The translations under genes were made by a program, and so were the position numbers. This document shows, in pieces, positions 57,640 through 64,000 of a stretch of 64,000 nucleotides of DNA. Source of the DNA: Amoebophrya sp. A120. Lineage: Eukaryota; Sar; Dinophyceae; Syndiniales; Amoebophryaceae. The DNA is taken from contig CAJINV010000001.1 in the NCBI GenBank assembly GCA_905178155.1, positions 6,481,860-6,545,859 on the forward strand, given 5' to 3'. The first letter of the stretch is position 1. Every line of letters begins with the position of its first letter. The notes beneath the pieces were generated by a model. The model had not been told where the DNA came from. It saw only the letters and a list, made by a program, of their open reading frames with translations, and ran no database searches.

Positions 57640-58644
57640 TTGTCGAAGAAAATCATTTTCGACACACGACAGAATACAGTCTCCACAAAGCTTGTCGCAC
57701 ACACGACAGAATACAGTCTCCAAGCTTGTCGCACAAGAAAGACGTGTTACGCAGCCAAGCAAAACCAAGTTTCTTCAAAGTAATTTCAAACTCAAAATGA
57801 AACTCAGTCCTCAGTGAACAGATTGATATGATATTTATCGGTGAAAAGTCAAGAACTTCCGACCCACCTCTGCACCTGCAGCTTATTATTGATATATAGG
57901 AGGCCGACTACGACTACCTTCACTGTGTTAGTTTGTACCCAGCGCGTTCCCACTGGTTTACGTGTATCACCTCAGTTAACGTCTGCCCCGAAGTAGAGAA
58001 ACAATCAACAGATGAAATTAAGTAAACGAATTTGTATGTATCGTATAGTGAATGCATCTAGCGCAATTAGAAAAGTCAAAATCCAAACTTTACAATGTAT
58101 ACATTTCGACTTGAGATTGAAGAATTTGAATTGCGCGGGCTTTTTAACAAACGCGAATCACGCCCTCGCTGCCTTCGGACGTCCTGTTGTCAACCTTGTT
58201 CTTCATGCACTGCTCTGGTCTTCCCATGCAAGAGCGAGATTCATTTTCAACTATCTACGGGAAGCAGAGGCTCGCTTCTTCTTAAAAGTGGTGGGCACAG
58301 CCACAGGGAGAGGGACAGGAGTAGGACTCATGCGACAAAGAGGGAGCCAGCGCTTGACGAATCGAGCGTAACAAGACAAAGACTTGAGGGATTGTGTGAA
58401 GCCAAGGCATCATGTCATCTTCTTGGTCTTGCCTTGATCTTGTACTTCTACTTGTACGGGCATTTCTAATATTTTGCGAGAAGCGACAAACCTTGAATTG
58501 ATGCCGCTTGTCGCGCCCTTGTCAGTGGGATTATTTGCTATTTCGGATGATGCCAAGGATACGGACGAGAAAGTAAAAGAGATACTAGCACATTCTAGTG
58601 GTATACTTAGTTTTCCTTGGAAGATCTACTAAGCGGTATTGAAG
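57640..58644. other. Intergenic region with a two-copy tandem repeat
   Basis: At 57662-57735 a unit of about 37 bp (CACACGACAGAATACAGTCTCCA ... AGCTTGTCGCA) occurs twice, just after the stop codon of the previous gene. Nothing else is supported; open frames around 58012-58470 lack domain-like content. Confidence 0.5.
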
Positions 58645-61040
58645 ATGGTGTCGTGTTGCGCGAAGCCGCCACCGAGTCCGGTCGCCAAGCCGGACATTAT
58701 GAGCCCCGGAGCGGAATTAACAAATTGGAACGCGAACCTTTTTTTCCGCGACGGGAGATGATTCCTGGTTCTACAGCATGCATGATCTTCTCCAGAAATC
58801 AACTGTCGTTCGTGGCAAGAACATGTGATGTCACAGCAAGCAAAATTTTGCCCGTGGAAGATCAGGTTTCAAGTTGCAATTTGATAAGGGACAAAGCCAC
58901 TAGAACTCGGAGAAGTGGTGGTCGAGACCAAAAAGCCCACGCTAGTCGAGGAAAAGGTGGCGGAGAAACCGGCAAAGGTAGAGGATGCTCCGGCGGTCGC
59001 ACCAACTGCAGAAGGTACAACCTACGGTGTCGTGTAAAGTGTGCCTTCTACATGTTAAAAGGTGAACGCCGTAAGATTAAGAAGTAGAAGTTGCAACGGT
59101 ACTATAACAGCACGCCATACAACAACATCATACTACAATGAATGATAGAGAAACGACGGGACCAAGAAACAAAATCATCTCACCGTACACCTTTCTTTAC
59201 CTTTGCGATTTTACACAACAGAGCCCGCAGCACCGGAGCCAGAAAGCAGCGCGCCAGCAGTGGACGAGCCAGAACACGAGGAAACCGCAAAAGTTGGAGA
59301 GGAAAACTACTTCTCATCATCTTTTATGGTATCATGTTGAAGCATGGTTGTGATCAAGAACCTGCTGCTGCAGTTTGATCTTCTACTTGTTTACCAGATC
59401 TTCGATTCTTAAGATGGTATTTTCTAGGAAAAGCTCCCACCTGCTGCATCTCCATTCTTGTCTACTAGTACTTCTTGCTCTTCTACAAGCGAATTGCAAT
59501 TGTGTGTACAAATTTCAATCTGCCATCAAAATCCACACCCAACAACCAGACATTCGACGAGAAGAAGGCTGTTTTTGAACCAGAAAACGTGGGTGAAGCG
59601 GAGGCCGACGAAGGCAATGGCGTGCCGTGCAACTTCCAAATCGATGGTCTCACAAGCAACATCGCCGCACTGCACATAGCACAGAAGGTAGGAAAAAGAA
59701 AAAGAGAAACCTGCTTCCTGATTACTGCAATTTGCGTGTGCTAACTCTAGAGTGTCATTCTTCTGCGGCCGGGTACTCGCCACTTGATGACCAGTATAAC
59801 AAATATGTATCAAAAATCCTCGAACCAAGAGCAAGAGCATCAACATCAAAAATTCCAGAGTTTCTACGCAAGCATGGCGCCAGCACCCCCTGGCATGAGC
59901 ATTTTGCGACCCCCGGCGCCCCTGCAGACACCAAACTTGACAACGGAATGGTCGTGGGGCCAGCAAAGCACGCCGACAACAAGTAGTAAACATCGATTTC
60001 ATGCTGCTTCCGACGCTCTTGCATGCATGCAACTCTCATTCTGCTCGGTTTGCAATGGTACAAAGAAAACAATGAAAATTGGCCTAGCAGTCGTCCAGGA
60101 GATTCAACAGCCTTTTCAACCTGAAAAAACAAAATCGAACGAAGGTGTGATGCGCACGCCGTCGATCGGTATGCCCTCCCTGTTTCTGCAGGGTTCGTTT
60201 CAGCCGAGCGTGCAGACAAGTGCCGTGGTATTCTGAGGAAAATAAATCCCCCCTCCCCATATCGAAAAGGTATGTTTCCGAAAATTTGCGTTGCTGATTT
60301 GAGGTCACAAATCACGCCTGTCTTGCAAGAAGTCACGCGGAGAGGCTTCCGCACCATTATGGAAGCGATTTGGCATGCTGTTGCGCCTGGGGGGCACCCA
60401 TTTGCAATGCTAAGCAACTAGACCTATACGCCCCTACCTAGGCCGAGGATCTGGCTGTGATGCCTTACTGCAAGACAAATCCGATTGGTGTACCCAAATC
60501 CTGCATCACAGATTTCCACTTCGATATGGGGAGGGGGGATTTTTCCTTTTGATACGTGGTGCGGGCCGAGACGACAGCAACGGTCGACGACGAGGTCGTG
60601 GTCAACGCGGACGAAGTGGACGTACCCGAACCGGCAGAGGTTATGGCGTTCTCAACTGTTACATTCTCAACTGTTGCATGGTTTGTAATGCAAAACGAAC
60701 ATCAACACTCACCAGGTGAAGCTACTTCGCATGACAAATTTTAGAGAGGCTAAACAGCACCCAAATATGTGCGGAATTTGTAATGCTACAGGTGCAACCT
60801 CCCTGCTTTGCCTTTGACTTTTGCCATTCTTGCATCACAAATCCATGTGACTTTTGCCATTCTTGCATCACATCTTCGTTTGTGGTTTCGGTCGGTTTAG
60901 CATCACAAATCCATGTAACATTTGAGAATGTAACAGTTGAGAACGTCATAGAGGTCGAAGTAGAGGTCGAGGTGGCGGAAGCAGAGGCGGACGAGCCGCT
61001 CGAAGAGGCGGAAGAAGTTGCCGCATGCGCAGCGAAGTAA
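58645..61040 (+). CDS. Unrecognised acidic Glu/Val/Pro-rich protein, gene split by three introners
   Basis: Seven coding segments fit: 58645-58717, 58892-59014, 59222-59328, 59550-59687, 59751-60228, 60560-60641 and 60956-61040, giving about 361 residues. Gaps 2, 3 and 4 are GT-AG introns; gaps 1, 5 and 6 are introner-like elements. The protein starts MVSCCAKPPPSPVAKPD. A Glu/Val/Lys/Pro-rich stretch (KPTLVEEKVAEKPAKVEDAP; EPAAPEPESSAPAVDEPEHE) follows, then a less biased centre (VPCNFQIDGLTSNIAALHIA; APAPPGMSILRPPAP) and an acidic tail (VEVEVEVAEAEADEPLEEAEE). I recognise no domain. The uniform composition across all joins supports the exon chain, as does the Glu/Val pattern matching exactly across the last element. 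The first junction is the least certain. Confidence 0.55.
58718..58886. mobile_element. Probable introner-like element 7 (169 bp)
   Basis: The left end TAACAAATTGGAACGCGAACC and the complement of the right end, TATCAAATTGCAACTTGAAACC, form an imperfect TIR. The 5-bp flanks (GGAAT and AGGGA) do not match, so any duplication has decayed. Element plus 5 bases is 174 bp and keeps the frame from MVSCCAK into KPLELGEVVVET, which is why I include it. Confidence 0.5.
60229..60554. mobile_element. Introner-like element 8 (326 bp)
   Basis: Exact CGTGG repeats (60224-60228, 60555-60559). The left part TATTCTGAGGAAAATAAATCCCCCC continues TCCCCATATCGAA; the right part TTCGATATGGGGAGGGGGGATTTTTCC is its complement, ending TTTTGATA. 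The TIR core is about 20 bp and perfect. Reading through would hit TGA at once; removing 331 bp joins VQTSAVV to RAETTATVDDE in frame. A GT-AG pair using an AG further inside the next exon is also possible. Confidence 0.85.
60642..60950. mobile_element. Introner-like element 9 (309 bp)
   Basis: Exact GAGGT repeats (60637-60641, 60951-60955). The inverted repeats are about 50 bp: left TATGGCGTTCTCAACTGTTAC..., right ...GTAACAGTTGAGAACGTCATA. In one register across the duplication the intron is GT-AG (GTTATG ... GAG). Removal of 314 bp joins EPAEV to EVEVEVAEAE. Inside, about 33 bases (GACTTTTGCCATTCTTGCAT...) are repeated in tandem. Confidence 0.9.
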
Positions 61041-62303
61041 ACCTATTTACTTTATACATGACGCCTTGTTTTGATCATTTGGGATTTGGTGAGTGTTTTC
61101 GTCAAGGAGAGGAATCAGACATAAGAAATAGAAAAATGCTTGTGCTTCACCGTCAGAACCACGACTTTCAGTAGACTTTTTTCAACTCTTCTGATCATCG
61201 TCTCAGATTGAGATCACGATGAAAGGAATCACTTACTCTACCCCGTACAAGAACCCAGCGCACAACCCGAACGAACGTTGTACTTGTAGCTAATCAAAAA
61301 ACACGCAAACCTCGTTTTTACGTTTCGCATTTCCCTTTCTCCTCCGTGAACAAGGCACGATGACGGCGCTGATGCAGTCGCAACAGTGCTGGTGTGGCCG
61401 TGTCAGCGAGATTTTTATGTGGTAAAGTCGAAAATGACGAGAGACAGAATTTGCAAAGAGTTTTAATAGCAACAAAGCGTTGATAATTGACTCGTCCTGC
61501 ACCAATTTTTACTACTCTACACTACAATTCGACAATAAAGTGGAAACACAAAGATGAACAACCTATGTGACAAGTAAATTAGGCCTTACCTAAATGCCGT
61601 GGGCTCCAGGTTCGTGCGAAAATGCTCCCATATTTTTCAAATTGAAACCAAGCTAGCGAAGCCGCAGCAGCAGGACCAGACTAACGTCCTAGTACGAAAA
61701 AGGCGTTGTCTGTGTGCAGCAGGACGACGAACAAAGTGTCTGATCGCTATGAGGTTTCCAGGTTGTTCGACATGTAGTTTTTGTGATAGATTTTTGCCCC
61801 CTGAGGAGTAGCGATGGCAGAGCACGAGTAGATAAAAACAAAAAGTTACTTCGGTTCATTGCTGCATGAAATTCGGTCTTTGTCGCTCCGGGCAGTCTGT
61901 CAAGATGAACAACCACATCATAAATCGGTATCGTGCTCCTCTTTCATTTTCGTCTAAGTTTCCATTCGTAATGTCGTGCAACAGCAATTCATTGGAGTCG
62001 TTGTCGTTCCCCCCATGTCTTCAAGGTTTCGTTCTTGCGATGAGGCCCGCATTCTGATTTTTCTCGGCAATGAACGAATGTTGCACAGGATATTTTTCCA
62101 CCCCAAAGCCAAACCCAAGATTTTGTCCTTGGCATAACCATAATTCCCCTGCTGCATTTACTGCTAATTTGTTTATTTTCTTTTCTATTTCTACGATGAA
62201 CACCTTGACCTTCGAGGGCCTGTAATTACCACCGTTCCACTTCCGCGACGAGTCCATCGGTTTCAAACCTGGTTGTGAGCATTAGTCGTAAGTCAAACTC
62301 GTC
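61041..62303. other. Intergenic region
   Basis: AT-rich, no supported gene on either strand. An element like the introners was looked for and not found. Confidence 0.4.
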
Positions 62304-63653
62304 ATGTTCAGCTTCATTTTCGGCGACGATGACAAGAAGAAGGCTCCCAAGCCCGAGGGAGACGCAGCACCTGCCAAGGGGAACAAGGGTGGGGCTCCGG
62401 GGAACAAGCAAAATAAGCGGTCCTCCGGCGATGACCGCGACAGTCGTGGGAGCAACAAGGGGTCCGGCAACTCGACCCCGACCGCGACCTTCCAAATCGG
62501 CGACCACGTGCGGACGCAGAACCTCGAGAAGTTGCCGCATTTTGACGGAAAGCTGGCGGTCATCCTCACCCTGCTGGATGCCGAGGGCAAGCACAAGGTG
62601 CAAATCCGCCCCAAGGGCCAAAACTTGAAGCTGTACCCCACCCGCCTGCGCGCCGTGTCGGAGAGGGAGTACCTTCAGGAAAACCCCGAGGGTGACAAGC
62701 CCATCCAGAACCTGATCGACCAAGCCCGGCAGTCCTTTGGGGTCGCAGCTGCGCCCACGGGCGCAAACGCAAATAACGTCGCGCGCGACAACAACTCGTC
62801 CACATCCGGTGCAGCGAACAAAGACAATAAACAGGGGAATGCGGCGAACAACGCTCGTGGGAGTGCGGGAACTGTGCAGAATGCAGCTCCACCTGCTGGT
62901 GAAGCACAAGATAACACGACGAAGCAAGGATCGGTGCAATCGCCAGAACCAGCTCCGAAGACTTCTTCAACCGGCGCAACTACATCTGCAGCTGCTAACG
63001 CAAACGCCGCAAGTGGTACCCGATCCAGCGACTCTGTGCAGCAAGTCCAGCAACAACAAATGGCAGCAGCGAGAAAAGCGGATACCCAGTATTCCATAGC
63101 GGAAGTGTACGAAAATGCTACCCCCGCACAGGCGGATCAACAAACTCGTTTTAGTAGCACCCCTGCAATCAGCGTCAGCACTGGTACGAAGCAGCCCCAG
63201 AAATCCGTAGCGGTGGTGGAGCCTCAGAAGTCGTCGACACCACAGTTGTCCCAGTCTGGAACGACAAGTGGAAATGCCAACCTCCCAGCAGCAGGAACTA
63301 CATCAACATCCGTTCCCGTGAGCGGTCGCGCGTCCTCGGCAGCGGCGTCACTAACCCCGGAAGAGGTGGAAAAATTCGGCCGTCGGCGGTCGGCGTTTTT
63401 CACCGCACGTCACGGGGATGCAATCGCGGAGCAGGAGCGCACGAGGGCCGAGTTCGTGCAGGAACTCGTGGAAGAATCCGATCTTCGGGTGGACGCGTTT
63501 CTCAAAAGCTACGCATTAGAGCAGAAAATGATGCAGAAGAAGGCCGGAGCGGTTGGAGCAGTTGTAGGTGATGCGCCACAGAGGGACACCATCAACGGCA
63601 GAGGAGCTGTACCAGCCCCGTCATCATTGAAAGGAAAAGGAAAAAAAGCTTAG
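62304..63653 (+). CDS. Low-complexity protein with small SH3-like N-terminal segment
   Basis: Single exon, 449 residues. I do not recognise the whole protein. After a Lys/Gly/Asn-rich start (MFSFIFGDDDKKKAPK), residues of about 67-115 (QIGDHVRTQNLEKLPHFDGK, then LDAEGKHKVQIRPKGQNLKL and YPTRLRAV) resemble the G-x-V ... L..FNG ... G.Y.V.L....LK..NL pattern of small SH3-like modules common in dinoflagellate proteins; this is a pattern match only. The centre is rich in Ala, Asn, Gln, Ser and Thr with no structure visible. The C-terminus holds a charged helical region (LTPEEVEKFGRRRSAFFTAR; EQERTRAEFVQELVEESDLR), and the protein ends SLKGKGKKA. Possibly a binding scaffold. Confidence 0.6.
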   Translation: MFSFIFGDDDKKKAPKPEGDAAPAKGNKGGAPGNKQNKRSSGDDRDSRGSNKGSGNSTPTATFQIGDHVRTQNLEKLPHFDGKLAVILTLLDAEGKHKVQIRPKGQNLKLYPTRLRAVSEREYLQENPEGDKPIQNLIDQARQSFGVAAAPTGANANNVARDNNSSTSGAANKDNKQGNAANNARGSAGTVQNAAPPAGEAQDNTTKQGSVQSPEPAPKTSSTGATTSAAANANAASGTRSSDSVQQVQQQQMAAARKADTQYSIAEVYENATPAQADQQTRFSSTPAISVSTGTKQPQKSVAVVEPQKSSTPQLSQSGTTSGNANLPAAGTTSTSVPVSGRASSAAASLTPEEVEKFGRRRSAFFTARHGDAIAEQERTRAEFVQELVEESDLRVDAFLKSYALEQKMMQKKAGAVGAVVGDAPQRDTINGRGAVPAPSSLKGKGKKA

Positions 63654-63866
63654 AGAGTCGTTGCGCCACTGCTTCGTTTATCTGCTTATTATGACCCCGT
63701 TCCACTTGCCCCGTTTTCTAGATCCCCATGCCCATCCCATTCCCAATAAGATTTTTTTCTCTGCTTCACATAGATAAATGAAAGGAAAGCGAAACCAAAC
63801 CTGGAAGATCAACTTCTACACTAATCCCGTCTCTAACAGCACACGAATCCCGTTCGTTGTGGCACG

Positions 63867-64000
63867 ATGATGAGGAACACGAAGAAACTGTCTCGCGACG
63901 GCCCCATCAAGGCGCCGAGGCCCCAACTGGCCGCAACAGATGAAGAAGATGGCTCAATATGTTCTATATCGAATCGGTCCTCCATCTTTGGAACAGTCGC
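63867..64000 (+). CDS. Start of a gene cut by the window end
   Basis: An ATG at 63867 (followed by a second ATG) opens a frame to the window edge, beginning MMRNTKKLSRDGPIKAPRPQ and continuing LAATDEEDGS. It is too short to identify. The strand and spacing fit the neighbouring genes. Confidence 0.4.
   Translation, partial: MMRNTKKLSRDGPIKAPRPQLAATDEEDGSICSISNRSSIFGTV

Noticed and set aside
1-64000. CRISPR arrays, tRNA or rRNA genes, bacterial operon signals
   Set aside because: None seen; the intron structure shows the window is eukaryotic nuclear DNA.

Overview
This is nuclear DNA from a eukaryote. Most genes are split by introns and all well-supported genes (about 20) lie on the plus strand. 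Many proteins have long Ser/Ala/Gly/Gln-rich stretches. One-directional gene order, together with introns that are themselves TIR-bearing elements flanked by target-site duplications, points to the dinoflagellate lineage (Alveolata), perhaps a compact syndinian genome such as Amoebophrya. That assignment is inference; no rRNA or marker gene is present.

Layout. 1-1632: partial gene for a small membrane protein. 2771-4554: multi-pass membrane protein. 5090-6359: Sec14/CRAL-TRIO lipid-transfer protein. 7123-12426: large membrane-anchored sphingomyelinase-type phosphodiesterase. 13440-15128: macro-domain protein with a probable mitochondrial leader. 15770-27695: tandem array of six intronless paralogues of an unrecognised family with an F-box-like motif; copy 5 is broken by a frame change. 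28834-31070: ciliary PG-rich-repeat type protein. 32106-33212: secreted Cys-Pro repeat protein. 34140-35992: aspartate aminotransferase. 37177-40147: P2X-type ATP-gated channel with a very long extracellular loop. 41245-45345: fusion of erythromycin esterase, UBE2J-type E2, RING-CH E3 and UPF0301/AlgH. 46506-48017: RING-finger protein. 49161-52906: GMC oxidoreductase fused to an aldo-keto reductase. 54392-57639 and 58645-61040: two unrecognised genes rich in introners. 62304-63653: low-complexity protein with a small SH3-like segment. 63867-64000: start of a further gene.

The most notable system is a set of introns that look like transposons. Nine within genes begin TA (mostly TAT) and end in TA (all nine ATA), have terminal inverted repeats, and sit between 5-bp direct repeats. 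Removing the element plus one repeat copy restores the reading frame in every case; six pairs of repeats are exact, two differ at one base and one is not matched. In at least four cases no nearby GT-AG pair that I tried keeps the frame. Two larger intergenic elements (17307-17989, 28395-28757) have TIRs and direct-repeat flanks too. The other introns are ordinary GT-AG.

The second highlight is the four-part esterase-E2-E3-AlgH fusion. It joins an E2 of the Ubc6 type to a RING-CH domain of the Doa10 type, which are partners in ER-associated degradation in other eukaryotes. Exon boundaries below were worked out by hand from frame and splice-site logic and need transcript data for confirmation.
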